Assembly (NCBI GenBank): GCA_965200825.1
Contig: OZ241385.1
Coordinates: 248,001-312,000 of the forward strand
DNA: 64,000 nt
Source of the DNA: Bin80 sp026709335
Lineage (GTDB): Bacteria; Bacteroidota; Rhodothermia; Rhodothermales; Bin80
Direction of reading: 5' to 3'
The notes below the pieces were generated by a model that did not search any database, had not been told where the DNA came from, and worked only from the letters and a program-made list of their open reading frames with translations. The position numbers were made by a program, and so were the translations under genes. Below, piece after piece: positions 34,911 to 44,737 of this stretch (position 1 is its first letter; each line of letters starts with the position of its first letter).

Positions 34911-37900
34911 ATGAAAAATAAAATTTTAAAGCTAAGCGTATTGGCGATCCTGCAATTTTTTGTGGTGTTTTCCCCTGTACTGGCCCAGCAGTTTGGGCGT
35001 AACAAAGTGCAATACGACCACTTTCAATTCAGAAGTTTCCAGACTCCCCATTTTGAGTTTTATTATTATCCAGAGGAAAAGGAGGCCGTTGAAGACGCAG
35101 CCCGTATGGGCGAGCGCTGGTATCGCCGGCATTCCCGCACGTTTCTTCGTGATTTTCATGAGCGTAAACCTGTCATCTTTTACGCGAATGATGCTGATTT
35201 TCAGCAAACCAATGTCATTGGAGGAGCTATTGGTCAAGGGGTTGGAGGGGTAACGGAAAGCCTGAAAGAACGAGTGGTGATGCCACTCACAGGGATTTAC
35301 AAGGAGACAGATCATGTCCTTGGGCATGAATTGGTGCATAGTTTCCAGTTCGACATAGCACTTTCCCGGGGTGACAGTTCCCGGTTTGCACTTCAGCTAT
35401 TGCCCCTTTGGCTTGTCGAGGGGATGGCAGAATATTTATCTGTTGGCCGGGAAGATCCTCATACAGCCATGTGGATGCGCGATGCAGCTTTGCGGGATGA
35501 TTTGCCAACGATTGAGGATATGAGAAACCCCAATAAATATTTTCCTTATCGCTACGGCCAAGCATATCTGGCCTACATTGGCGGTAAATATGGAGATGCA
35601 GCGGTCACTAACCTGTTCAAGTTGAGTGGTCGTATAGGCGTGGATTCGTCTCTGGTGTATACGATTGGCATCACTCCTGATTCTCTTTCAGCTGAATGGG
35701 CACAGGCCATTCGAGATTCATATATGCCCCTGATGGATTCACGGGCGCATCCCGACAGCACTGGGACAGTCATTCTGTCCGAGGAAATCAGTGGAGGTGC
35801 TCGGAATTATTCCCCTGCACTCAGCCCGGATGGGCAATACATTGCATACTTGAGCGAGCAGGATATTTTCAATATCAACCTGTTTATTGCAGATGTAGAG
35901 ACGGGCGAGACGATCCGTAAACTGCGGTCAACCAATACAAATCCCCATTTTGACAATATTCGGTTTATCAATTCTGCAGGTTCTTGGTCACCGGATGGGA
36001 AACAGTTTGTATTTGTAACCTTTGCCCAAGGTGATAATGAGCTTTCCATTTGGGATCTCGATAGTGGTTCAATCGAAAACCGAATCAGTGTGGACGGAGT
36101 CAGTGCACTCAGTAACCCTGCCTGGTCACCGGATGGGCGCTCCATCGCATTTTCGGGAATTGACGGAGGTATCAGTGATTTATACGTCTATAACATACAA
36201 ACCCGGGAGGTTCAGCAGATTACCAGTGATCGATTCGCCGATCTACAGCCTGCCTGGTCTCCGGATGGTAAGACGCTGGTTGTAGTTACGGACCGTGGCC
36301 CGGAAGGGACAAATTTCGAGACACTTGAGTATGCCGACACTCGGTTTTCGGTAATCAATCTTGAAAGTGGCGAACATACGACACTGCGTCCATTTGAGCG
36401 CGGGAAACACATCAACCCACAATTTTCCCCTGATGGACGGAGCCTATACTTTATCAGTGATCAGGATGGATTCTCTGATATCTATCGGTATGACTTACGG
36501 GAAGAGGATATCTATCGTGTCACAAATCTCAAGACAGGCGTAAGCGGGACTACATCGCTTTCTCCTGCGATGACCGTAGCCTCACAGAACGGAAGGGTGG
36601 GTTTTTCTGTGTTTTATGACAGAGGTTTTTCAGTCTTTGGGCTTGATAGCGACGAAGCCGGGGGAGAGTTGATTGAAAGCACTACATCAGGCCTTGCCAG
36701 TATTCTTCCACCACAGAGTGCGATGAATGAGGGAATGGTGGCCAATTATCTGGATGATCCTCTCACAGGACTCCCCGATCCAAGTACATCATCTGTCGGT
36801 AAATCTTATGACTCACGTCTACGACTTGATTATGTTGCCCCTCCCTCAATTGGTGTATCCGTAGGAGGATTTTACGGAGGTGGTGCTTCCGGAGGGGTCG
36901 GATTCTATTTCAGCGATATGTTGGGGAATAAAAATCTGACAATTGTGGCACAGGCAAACGGGACGTTCAGAGATATAGGAGGAATGGTTCAGTATATGAA
37001 TCGAGGGAGGCGGTTGAATTATGGTGGGATGGTTGCCCATATTCCCTATCAATATGGCTATCCGCGCCAGGGCTTCAATCAGTTTGGAGAGTATGTCATT
37101 CAGGATCTACGTCAGCGGTTGTATCTGGATCAAGTCCGTGGAATCGGCTCCTATCCTTTTTCAACGACTAGGCGCCTTGAGATTTTTGGAGGATTTACCC
37201 GTTACGGATTTGATATTCAGGCCTACACATATACATACACTGCATTCGGGATTCAGCGGGAGCGCAGAAATGCAACCAAGTGCAGTAGGCTTACTCCGGA
37301 AGAACGCCAGACTGTTTGGGCGTGTGAGCCGGATGGATTCTATTACTTTGATGCCGGTTTGGCGTATGTTGGAGATTTCAGCAATTTTGGTTTCACTTCG
37401 CCCTCCCAAGGTGGGCGGTATCGACTTGAAGTGGTGCCACGTTTTGGGACCGACAATTTCGTGAGTGTTCTCGGCGATTACCGTCGTTATTTTTTCGCAA
37501 AGCCGGTCACCTTTGCGGTTCGAGGAATGTTTGCAGGAAATTTTGGTGGAGATCAGGAGCAGGTATTTTCGCGGGAGAGCCTCTACTATCCCTACTATCG
37601 GGGGTTTGTGCGCGGGTACAGCTATGCTTCATTTGATTTTGTACAGGAATGTAAGGACAGTAACTGCTCTGTGTATACGCGTCTGTATGGGACGAGAGCT
37701 GCACTGATCAGTACTGAAATCCGTATCCCCTTACTGGGTACAGAAGCATTAGGATTGCTCAACTTTCCCTATCTCCCGACGGAGCTAGTAGGTTTTGTCG
37801 ATGCAGGTATGGCCTGGAACGAAGGAGATGATCTACTCAAAATGATTAAATTTGAGCAGGATACCGTTGGACGTGTTCCGGTAGTTAGTGTGGGACCATC

Positions 37901-38012
37901 CGCTCGGTTCAACTTGTTGGGGTATTTGATTTTTGAGATTTACTATGCATATCCATTTCAGCGACCGGATAAGGGAGCACATTTTGGCTTCCAATTATTA
38001 CCTGGTTGGTAG
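34911..38012 (+). CDS. Exported metalloprotease-like / TolB-propeller / outer-membrane barrel fusion
   Basis: This is a 1033-residue exported protein. Residues 1-25 are a signal peptide. A peptidase-MA-like domain follows, with the zinc motif HELVH at about residues 139-143 and a downstream glutamate in LVEGMAEY near 168. At least five TolB/WD40-like repeats with SPDG cores follow (near residues 306, 362, 407, 451 and 507). The last 400 residues are beta-rich and glycine-rich with alternating aromatics, ending in FGFQLLPGW, like an Omp85/surface-antigen barrel. It probably sits in the outer membrane, perhaps with the propeller and protease domains in the periplasm. The role is unknown; envelope processing is an inference. 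Confidence 0.83.
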   Translation: MKNKILKLSVLAILQFFVVFSPVLAQQFGRNKVQYDHFQFRSFQTPHFEFYYYPEEKEAVEDAARMGERWYRRHSRTFLRDFHERKPVIFYANDADFQQTNVIGGAIGQGVGGVTESLKERVVMPLTGIYKETDHVLGHELVHSFQFDIALSRGDSSRFALQLLPLWLVEGMAEYLSVGREDPHTAMWMRDAALRDDLPTIEDMRNPNKYFPYRYGQAYLAYIGGKYGDAAVTNLFKLSGRIGVDSSLVYTIGITPDSLSAEWAQAIRDSYMPLMDSRAHPDSTGTVILSEEISGGARNYSPALSPDGQYIAYLSEQDIFNINLFIADVETGETIRKLRSTNTNPHFDNIRFINSAGSWSPDGKQFVFVTFAQGDNELSIWDLDSGSIENRISVDGVSALSNPAWSPDGRSIAFSGIDGGISDLYVYNIQTREVQQITSDRFADLQPAWSPDGKTLVVVTDRGPEGTNFETLEYADTRFSVINLESGEHTTLRPFERGKHINPQFSPDGRSLYFISDQDGFSDIYRYDLREEDIYRVTNLKTGVSGTTSLSPAMTVASQNGRVGFSVFYDRGFSVFGLDSDEAGGELIESTTSGLASILPPQSAMNEGMVANYLDDPLTGLPDPSTSSVGKSYDSRLRLDYVAPPSIGVSVGGFYGGGASGGVGFYFSDMLGNKNLTIVAQANGTFRDIGGMVQYMNRGRRLNYGGMVAHIPYQYGYPRQGFNQFGEYVIQDLRQRLYLDQVRGIGSYPFSTTRRLEIFGGFTRYGFDIQAYTYTYTAFGIQRERRNATKCSRLTPEERQTVWACEPDGFYYFDAGLAYVGDFSNFGFTSPSQGGRYRLEVVPRFGTDNFVSVLGDYRRYFFAKPVTFAVRGMFAGNFGGDQEQVFSRESLYYPYYRGFVRGYSYASFDFVQECKDSNCSVYTRLYGTRAALISTEIRIPLLGTEALGLLNFPYLPTELVGFVDAGMAWNEGDDLLKMIKFEQDTVGRVPVVSVGPSARFNLLGYLIFEIYYAYPFQRPDKGAHFGFQLLPGW

Positions 38013-38021
38013 CTAAATTCT

Positions 38022-39116
38022 ATGGAAGCCAATCTGAGACGCTGGCTATCCAGCCTCGATCCTGAATTAGCTCACCGTTTAGGATTTACTGCGGCGTGGC
38101 TGGCATCAAAAACTGCGCCAGCATATCTGAGAGGAAAATTTGAATTTGACGAGCCCATTCTACATCAGGAAGTATGGGGGCTGAAATTCTCAAACCCCAT
38201 TGGTTTGGCGGCAGGATGCGATAAAAATGCGTTGCTACCTTCTTTCTGGGATCAGCTGGGATTTGGGCATATAGAGATAGGTTCAGTGACACTCAATCCC
38301 TCGCGTGGGAATCTCAGGCCTCGGCTCTTCCGCCTTGAAGAGGACCGGGCTATCATCAATCGATTAGGCTTGCCAAGTAAGGGGGCGCAGCGAGTTGCCG
38401 ACCGTTTATCACGCATCTCAATAGATCGAATGCCGATTGGTGTGAATATTGCCAGAATGGATACAGATACCTCGGTCATCGAAGATTATGTTCGTTGTGC
38501 CACCAAGATGTTACCCTATGCCAGTTACCTGACAATCAATATTTCATGCCCAAATACCAAGGGTGGGAAAATCCTGGAAAAATCGGATGATCTGAATCCT
38601 TTCTTAGAGGAACTGATCAAACAGGTTGACAATCGTGTGCCTATTTTGCTGAAGTTATCTCCGCTGGATTCATCAAAAGTAATTTATGATAGTCAGGCAG
38701 AATCCATCTTGGAAACGGCGGTTAAGCATGGAGTAAGTGGTTTTGTCGTGAGCAACACTGCGAAGGATCGCCAAGAGCTTGTAACAGATTCAAAGTTGCT
38801 GGATACTATTGGCCCGGGAGGGCTTAGCGGTCCTCCGATTTTTCAGAGAGCTGTTCAAATGATTCGATACGTACGCTCATGTGTCGGTGCCGACTATCCC
38901 ATTATCGGTGTAGGAGGAATTACATCTGCGGAGGATGCATACCAGATGATTCGTGCAGGTGCTTCTCTCGTACAGATTTATACTGCATTAGTTTATGAGG
39001 GGCCTATGATTGTGCAGACGATGAAGCGGGATCTGGCACAGCTATTAAAGTCTGACGGGCACGTCTCGGTGGCATCCGCCTCGGGGACCGCTGCAGAAAT
39101 CAATGCTCTTAGCTGA
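38022..39116 (+). CDS. pyrD: Dihydroorotate dehydrogenase, class 2 (quinone-type) fold
   Basis: PyrD oxidises dihydroorotate to orotate in pyrimidine synthesis and passes electrons to quinone. The 364-residue protein has the N-terminal membrane-associated helix segment (residues 1-40) and class 2 signatures GLKFSNPIGLAAGCDKNA and EIGSVTLNPSRGNLRPRLFR. The FMN phosphate site is GVGGITSAEDAY. At the catalytic-base position, where class 2 enzymes usually have serine (NxSSPNT), it reads NISCPNTKGG, so the base appears to be cysteine as in class 1. It lies 9 bp after the barrel fusion gene. Confidence 0.92.
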   Translation: MEANLRRWLSSLDPELAHRLGFTAAWLASKTAPAYLRGKFEFDEPILHQEVWGLKFSNPIGLAAGCDKNALLPSFWDQLGFGHIEIGSVTLNPSRGNLRPRLFRLEEDRAIINRLGLPSKGAQRVADRLSRISIDRMPIGVNIARMDTDTSVIEDYVRCATKMLPYASYLTINISCPNTKGGKILEKSDDLNPFLEELIKQVDNRVPILLKLSPLDSSKVIYDSQAESILETAVKHGVSGFVVSNTAKDRQELVTDSKLLDTIGPGGLSGPPIFQRAVQMIRYVRSCVGADYPIIGVGGITSAEDAYQMIRAGASLVQIYTALVYEGPMIVQTMKRDLAQLLKSDGHVSVASASGTAAEINALS

Positions 39117-39244
39117 TCATTCAGGTAGATTGGGGGGTTGCGGGGGAACTCAAATCACCAATGTTGCGGCACATACTTGGATTTTTTCTGTTTCAGTTGA
39201 TGGGTCCAAGGGTAAATATTCGCTGAAATCGTTTTTCATCTCGT

Positions 39245-39958
39245 ATGGTATTTTGCAATTTTGATTATCCATGGATTCGTCTGATTCGCCGAACTGATAA
39301 AATTACAATTGTATATGTGGATTTAACTCCAGGTGAACTCCATGAGCAACATGCGATTGATTGGTTGGATGAAAGTGAGTTAAAACGTATACAGCGATAT
39401 CGAATCAGTCGCCCTCAAAGAGAGTTTGCTTTGTGTCGTGCGGCATTGCGATGTATGCTCTGCGAACAGCTTGGATGTGAGAATGATCAACTTTCCTTTG
39501 CCGCGGAGAACTATGGTAAACCATACGCCCTAGTGAATAGGAAGCCGGTTTCTATAAGCTTCAATGTAAGTCATAGTGATCCCCATGGGTTAGTTGCGAT
39601 TACACATGGAATGCGTGTGGGTATTGACGTTGAAACTACTAAATATGAGAGAGATTTTGACGGGATTGCCAGTGTGGTTTTTGGACCGAATGAACGGGTG
39701 GACATCGCTTCTGTGAGCGGGATAGAAAAAGCTCACCTTTTTTTAAGATTCTGGACATTGAAAGAAGCCGTAGTGAAAGCACTCGGGACAGGGTTGGCCA
39801 CAGATCTTACCGAATTCGAGATTTCACCGGATATTCGCCATGGAGCTCGGAGAAGTGTTATTCAGCTTCCTATGATCTCAGATACCTGGTGGGTACTTGA
39901 GGATTTGAGTACTCCGGATTATACTGCAGCAATTGCATCCGAAATCATCCACCCCTGA
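39245..39958 (+). CDS. 4'-phosphopantetheinyl transferase (Sfp type)
   Basis: The 237-residue enzyme transfers phosphopantetheine from CoA to carrier proteins. The Sfp-type motifs are complete: FNVSHSDPHGLVAI, the magnesium-binding GIDVE (about residue 122), and FWTLKEAVVKALGTGL (about 178-193). No carrier-protein or synthase genes are nearby, so it may be the general holo-ACP synthase or serve a pathway elsewhere. An ISL3 element inserted 39 bp downstream. Confidence 0.92.
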   Translation: MVFCNFDYPWIRLIRRTDKITIVYVDLTPGELHEQHAIDWLDESELKRIQRYRISRPQREFALCRAALRCMLCEQLGCENDQLSFAAENYGKPYALVNRKPVSISFNVSHSDPHGLVAITHGMRVGIDVETTKYERDFDGIASVVFGPNERVDIASVSGIEKAHLFLRFWTLKEAVVKALGTGLATDLTEFEISPDIRHGARRSVIQLPMISDTWWVLEDLSTPDYTAAIASEIIHP

Positions 39959-39997
39959 TACAAAATTCGTGGATTGAAGAAGGAGTCAAATCGATAA

Positions 39998-41299
39998 GGT
40001 TCTGTAGAGTTTTGTGTGAAATGATTAAATTCAGGTTGAATCAAATAGAACTTCGTATTCCTACGTTTATAGCAATTTCATGACAAAGGAATTTATGAAT
40101 GCAGTGATGCGGGACTCGTTAGGACTTGACTCCGAGTGGCAGGTTGACGAGGTCACCTTTGCCCCGAAGGAGTGACGAATTGATGTGTATCTTTCGCATT
40201 CGGGACAGAATCTGATCTGTCCCGAGACAGGAGAACCCGGAGTATTTTATGACCGTCGCAGGGAGCGCGTATGGCGTCACTTGGACTGGTTTCAGAGTGT
40301 TTGTTATATCCATTGCAGGCTTCCCCGCGTGAAGTCTTCTGCGGGGATCAAAACGATGGAGATTCCCTGGACGGATCCATCGAGTCCTGCGACGCATTCG
40401 TTTGAGAGCTGGGCGATAGAGGTTTTGCAGGTGAACAAGAATCAGACCAAAACGGCCGGGTTGATCCGCTGCTCATTTGATCAGGTTCATGCACCGGGGA
40501 GTTGAGCGCGGAATGAAGCGAAGGAAGCGGGAAGCAGTCGCTCATGTGAGCGTGGATGAGAAAGCCCTCCGGCGCGGGCATGTCTATGCGACGATCGTCT
40601 GTGATTCGACCCGTGGTGTTGTGCTTGATGTCGGGGAAGGACGGACGAAAAAAGGCGCTATCGCGCTATTAGAGCGCATTTTTGAGGACATAAAAGAGAA
40701 AGTAGAGACGGTCTCCATCGATATGTGGAAAGCCTTCATTGGGGCGGTCCGAACGGTCTTTCCCGAAGCGGCCCTGATCCATGACCGGTTTCATTTGATC
40801 CAGTATCTCAATACAGCTCTGAACAAGGTTCGCCAGCGTGAAGTGAAACCCCATCCGGAAGAATTGAAAGGGAGCCGGTTTGCGCTGTTGAAGAACGAGA
40901 AGAATCGCACCAAAACGCAGGAAGAGATCTTCAAGGTCATCCAGGAAGCCAACCTGGAAGTCAGTGTTGCCTGGCGATTGCGAGAAGACTTCAAAGCCCT
41001 CTTTAACAGCACCTCTTTCGCCGAAGCAAAGAAAGATTTTGATCTCTGGATCAAAAGCGTGGAAACCGCAGGGGTGAAAGAAGTCATCAAGATTGCAGAG
41101 ATGTTCAGAGAACATTATGAGGGAGTCTGTGACGCGCTTTGCCATTCACAATCCAATGCGATCGCTGAACGTATGAATGGGAAAATTCAAGAGATCAAAA
41201 CCATCGGAAGAGGATACAGAGGGTTTGAAAACTTCAGAGTCGCAATTTTCTTTTTCTGCGGAGGTTTAGATCTTAAACCACACAAAGCTCAGTAGAACC
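39998..41299 (+). mobile_element. ISL3-family insertion sequence, copy 1 (inactive), 1302 bp
   Basis: The ends are imperfect inverted repeats: GGTTCTGTAGAGTTTTGT at 39998 and the complement of GGTTCTACTGAGCTTTGTG at 41299. They are flanked by a perfect 8-bp duplication, ATCGATAA (39990-39997 and 41300-41307). It matches the element at 53832-55119 closely, but has about 22 extra bases before the transposase start. Its transposase is disrupted. Confidence 0.95.
40080..41295 (+). pseudogene. ISL3 transposase, disrupted
   Basis: Compared with the intact copy at 53836-55059, two lesions are visible. An arginine CGA codon has become TGA at 40173-40175. One unit of a tandem 8-base repeat (GTTCATGC GTTCATGC) near 40484-40492 has been lost, shifting the frame. 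The rest, including the DDE core (VSIDMWKAF, AALIHDRFH, SNAIAERMNGKIQE), is nearly identical to copy 2. It cannot make transposase but could be moved by the active copy. Confidence 0.93.
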
Positions 41300-41479
41300 A
41301 TCGATAAAGCAGATTGACGGGGCAAAGCATGGGTTGCAGCAGAGGCATCTGATGTTGAGAAAAGGTTTCAAGAGTGCTCTTCACTGATTTTGACCAGGCT
41401 CTCGATAAATCTCTCCTGAAACCTGAAAATCAGGATAGTGGGGTTTGATATGAAGAATAAACGAGAGGAATCAGGTGGG

Positions 41480-42427
41480 TTAGTGCTCGCTCCGCTCATA
41501 GGCATTGATGATCTCCTTAACCAGTCTATGGCGCACTACATCCATCTTGGTGAAGTACACAAAGCTGATACCGTTGATCTCCTTGAGAATCGCTTGCGCT
41601 TCGAGAAGTCCACTTTGTTGAGGATTCTGAAGATCAATCTGTGTGAGATCACCAGTAATGATAGTGCGGCTATTGACGCCCAGGCGCGTAAGAAACATCT
41701 TCATTTGCATGGCGGTTGCGTTCTGAGCCTCATCAAGAATAACATACGATGAATTGAGAGTACGACCTCTCATGAAGGCAATAGGAACGATTTCGATGAC
41801 ATGATCCTGCATGTATGCAGAGAGCTTGTCAGCTGGAAGAAATTCTTCTAGAGCATCGTAGAGCGGACGCAAGTAAGGATCAATCTTGTCGCGAAAATCT
41901 CCGGGTAAAAATCCGAGATGTTCTCCCGCCTCAACTGCTGGGCGGCATAGAATAATGCGTTTCACCTGTCTTGCTTTCAGCGCAGCCACCGCCAGTGCAA
42001 CGGCCATGTAGGTCTTTCCTGTTCCAGCGGGGCCAATGGCAAACACGACATCATCTTTTCGTGTGACCTCAACTAGTTTGACTTGGCCGGGAGTTTTGGT
42101 CTTGATCATCCCGCCTGTGGCTGTGTACAATACGACATTGCCGACACCCTTGCTTGACTGACGTGGGACGGCAGTTGCCATTGCAAGAATCGTGTCGAGA
42201 TCTCCCGCCGTTACAGCCCCATTTCGGCCTGCAACGGATACAAGCTCAGAAAAGGCATGTTTGATCGAATCGAGGGCATAACCGGGTCCCTGAAGTCGAA
42301 CTTGGTTCCCCCGTGCAATAATCTGGATATTTGGGAAGGCAGCCTCTATTCGTTTCAAGTGCACGTCATGCGTGCCAAACAGTAAAAGAGGGTCAGCGTG
42401 GTCAAGCGTAAGTGTTGTTTCTGCCAA
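41480..42427 (-). CDS. PhoH family ATPase
   Basis: This 315-residue protein is the PhoH/YbeZ type, a single-strand nucleotide-binding P-loop ATPase linked to rRNA and ribosome maturation. Walker A is GPAGTGKT (about residue 134) and Walker B is YVILDEAQN. A KH-like N-terminal part contains RIEAAFPNIQIIARGNQVRL. The usual partner ybeY is not adjacent. It diverges from dapF over 65 bp. Confidence 0.93.
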   Translation of the reverse strand: MAETTLTLDHADPLLLFGTHDVHLKRIEAAFPNIQIIARGNQVRLQGPGYALDSIKHAFSELVSVAGRNGAVTAGDLDTILAMATAVPRQSSKGVGNVVLYTATGGMIKTKTPGQVKLVEVTRKDDVVFAIGPAGTGKTYMAVALAVAALKARQVKRIILCRPAVEAGEHLGFLPGDFRDKIDPYLRPLYDALEEFLPADKLSAYMQDHVIEIVPIAFMRGRTLNSSYVILDEAQNATAMQMKMFLTRLGVNSRTIITGDLTQIDLQNPQQSGLLEAQAILKEINGISFVYFTKMDVVRHRLVKEIINAYERSEH

Positions 42428-42492
42428 TTGTTTAGTCTAGTCCAGATTCGGGATTCACGAATTTAACCAATTATTTTGATAAAGGTGTCAAG

Positions 42493-43323
42493 ATGAGCCG
42501 TGCACTGATTATTGAATTTGTGAAGATGAGTGGTGCGGGGAATGATTTTATCGTGTTGGACAACCGTTTTTATGGATTTTCAGATTCGGAGCTCTCGTCA
42601 CTTGCAAAAAAAGCATGTCCGAGGAGAACCGGTATAGGAGCAGATGGTCTTCTGGCTCTTGCAGCCGCGGAATTGCCTGATGCAGATTATCGGATGATTT
42701 ATATCAATGCAGATGGAAGCGAAGGTACAATGTGTGGTAACGGGGCTCGCTGTCTAGCCAAGTTTGCGTTCAAGACTGGGCTCTGCAAGGATGTTGCGAA
42801 CATGCAGACCTCTTCGGGAATCTGTGAAGTACATATTTCTGAAGAGGGTCCTGTGCGTATCTACCAGGATTTCCCCCTCAATTACAACAACTCGATCGTA
42901 CTACAGTCTGAAGTTCCAGCCGAAATCCAATCCGTACATTATCTTTGGCCAGGAACTCAGCATATCGTATGCTTCGTGTCGGATGTGGATCAACTGCCAG
43001 TGGAGCACTGGGGGCCACGATTTCGGAATGATCCCGGACTTGGGCCCGAAGGGGCGAATATCAACTTTGTATCAATGGTATCCAATTCGGGAGAAAAGTA
43101 TTTACATGTTCGGACCTATGAAAAGGGAGTTGAAGAAGAGACACTAGCTTGTGGAACAGGGGCTATCGCAAGTGTAGTGGCTGCACATCATTCTGGAATC
43201 ATTACTGTAGATGTCTGCAAAGTGAAGATGCCAGGAGGGATTCTGACGGTAGGATTGAAAGGTAATCGCATATTTTTGGAAGGGCCAGCTGAAACCGTTT
43301 ATCGTGGATCTATGAAACTGTGA
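42493..43323 (+). CDS. dapF: Diaminopimelate epimerase
   Basis: DapF interconverts LL- and meso-diaminopimelate for lysine and peptidoglycan. The two catalytic cysteines are in EGTMCGNGARC (about residue 83) and ETLACGTGA (about residue 220), and the N-terminal MSGAGNDFIVLDN is standard. The 276-residue length is normal. It implies meso-diaminopimelate-type peptidoglycan. Confidence 0.97.
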   Translation: MSRALIIEFVKMSGAGNDFIVLDNRFYGFSDSELSSLAKKACPRRTGIGADGLLALAAAELPDADYRMIYINADGSEGTMCGNGARCLAKFAFKTGLCKDVANMQTSSGICEVHISEEGPVRIYQDFPLNYNNSIVLQSEVPAEIQSVHYLWPGTQHIVCFVSDVDQLPVEHWGPRFRNDPGLGPEGANINFVSMVSNSGEKYLHVRTYEKGVEEETLACGTGAIASVVAAHHSGIITVDVCKVKMPGGILTVGLKGNRIFLEGPAETVYRGSMKL

Positions 43324-43444
43324 CGGCTCTCTGCCCTGAAAAGACTTGATTTTACGGCACGTTTGATAAATTTCCTGATCAAAGAAACTAGATATGACTT
43401 GCCTACGTAGTGCAAGAATAGGTGATACAATAAAAAACTTAATC

Positions 43445-44689
43445 ATGAAACGTCTATTTCCAACTTTAAGCTGGTTATTTGTGGTATTCGTTCTTGTAGT
43501 AGCTGCTGGCTGTGCAAGTAATCCAAATATTGAAGGAGCGAGGCTTGATTTACGCAATAAAAACTATCAACGTGCACTTGACAATATTAACGAAGCTTTG
43601 GAGACTGAACCGGGCAGCGCAGAGGCACTGGTTCTGAAAGGAGATATAATATCTGAGATGCTATCCCAGATATCCGATGATGATGAACGAGCCGGCTACA
43701 TAGGAGAGTTGGCCAGTTCCTATGCTCAGGCTGTGGCGCTGGATCCGCAGTATCTTCCACATGTGACAAGGCAACGATCTACTTTATATTCAAATGAGTT
43801 TGTTTTAGCCATGGAGGTATACAGGGATGCAGATCAGCTCGGGGGACGCGAACGTTCAGACCGATTTAAGATGGCTGCACGTCACTTCCGGAATGCATCC
43901 ATGATGATTCCAGATTCTGTGAGTGCTCTCATCAATGAAGCTCATGCTTACTATGGTGCAGGGGAAGCACAGGATGCCGCCGATGCATATGAAGCGGCGA
44001 TTGCCTTGGGGCATACAGATCGTGAATTATTTATTTATTTGGCACGAACCTACGAGTTGATGGCACTTGAGTTGGCAGATCCCGAAGCACAGCCAATCTA
44101 TCAAAGTCAAATGATCAGGAGCCTTGAACTTGCAAGAAAGCTTTATCCAGAAGATGAAGAAATTCGAAAGTTATTGCTGAATGCATATGCAGTATCGGAG
44201 ATGACCGAGGAAGCACTTCCTTTTTTCGAGCAAATCCTGTCCGAGGAGCAGGACAACCAAATCTATCTGTACAACTATGGAACCTTGCTGTTAAAGCGGG
44301 AGGACTATGAAGGTGCAATTGAACTTCTTCAGAAGGCGGTAAGATTAGACTCTTCCTATGTGAATGCACTTTTTAACCTTGGAGCGGCTTATGTGAATCA
44401 TGGTGTTTATGTGGATCATCAGTATAAAGCAGTTGAAGATTCATTACAGGGGAATACTGGAGGGCTTGCAGCACAGGAAATTGCTCGACTGGAGAACCGA
44501 AAATTGATTTTGGAACAATCAAAAACTGAATTATTTGGACGGGCCATCACTCATCTGGAATCTGCCAAAGATCTGCTGGAAAAAGATCTGGCAGACATCA
44601 GTGGGGTTTGCCATGCGCTATACCTTGCCTACGCACAGACCAATCAGAGATCTCGTGCAGAAGAGGCCAATATCTGTGCAAGGCAGTAG
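43445..44689 (+). CDS. TPR-repeat lipoprotein
   Basis: The likely start is ATG 43445 (MKRLFPTL), giving a lipoprotein signal with lipobox VAAGCAS at about residues 19-25. The 414-residue mature protein is made of tetratricopeptide repeats, for example near residues 30-60, 175-210 and 265-330 (LKREDYEGAIELLQKAVRLD). It should be anchored in the envelope and act as a scaffold. No partner is evident. The frame is open upstream to 43394, but that would hide the signal peptide. Confidence 0.85.
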   Translation: MKRLFPTLSWLFVVFVLVVAAGCASNPNIEGARLDLRNKNYQRALDNINEALETEPGSAEALVLKGDIISEMLSQISDDDERAGYIGELASSYAQAVALDPQYLPHVTRQRSTLYSNEFVLAMEVYRDADQLGGRERSDRFKMAARHFRNASMMIPDSVSALINEAHAYYGAGEAQDAADAYEAAIALGHTDRELFIYLARTYELMALELADPEAQPIYQSQMIRSLELARKLYPEDEEIRKLLLNAYAVSEMTEEALPFFEQILSEEQDNQIYLYNYGTLLLKREDYEGAIELLQKAVRLDSSYVNALFNLGAAYVNHGVYVDHQYKAVEDSLQGNTGGLAAQEIARLENRKLILEQSKTELFGRAITHLESAKDLLEKDLADISGVCHALYLAYAQTNQRSRAEEANICARQ

Positions 44690-44737
44690 TTCTTGATCCA
44701 TTTAGATCTAGCCATATCCATATATATATCTATCAGT

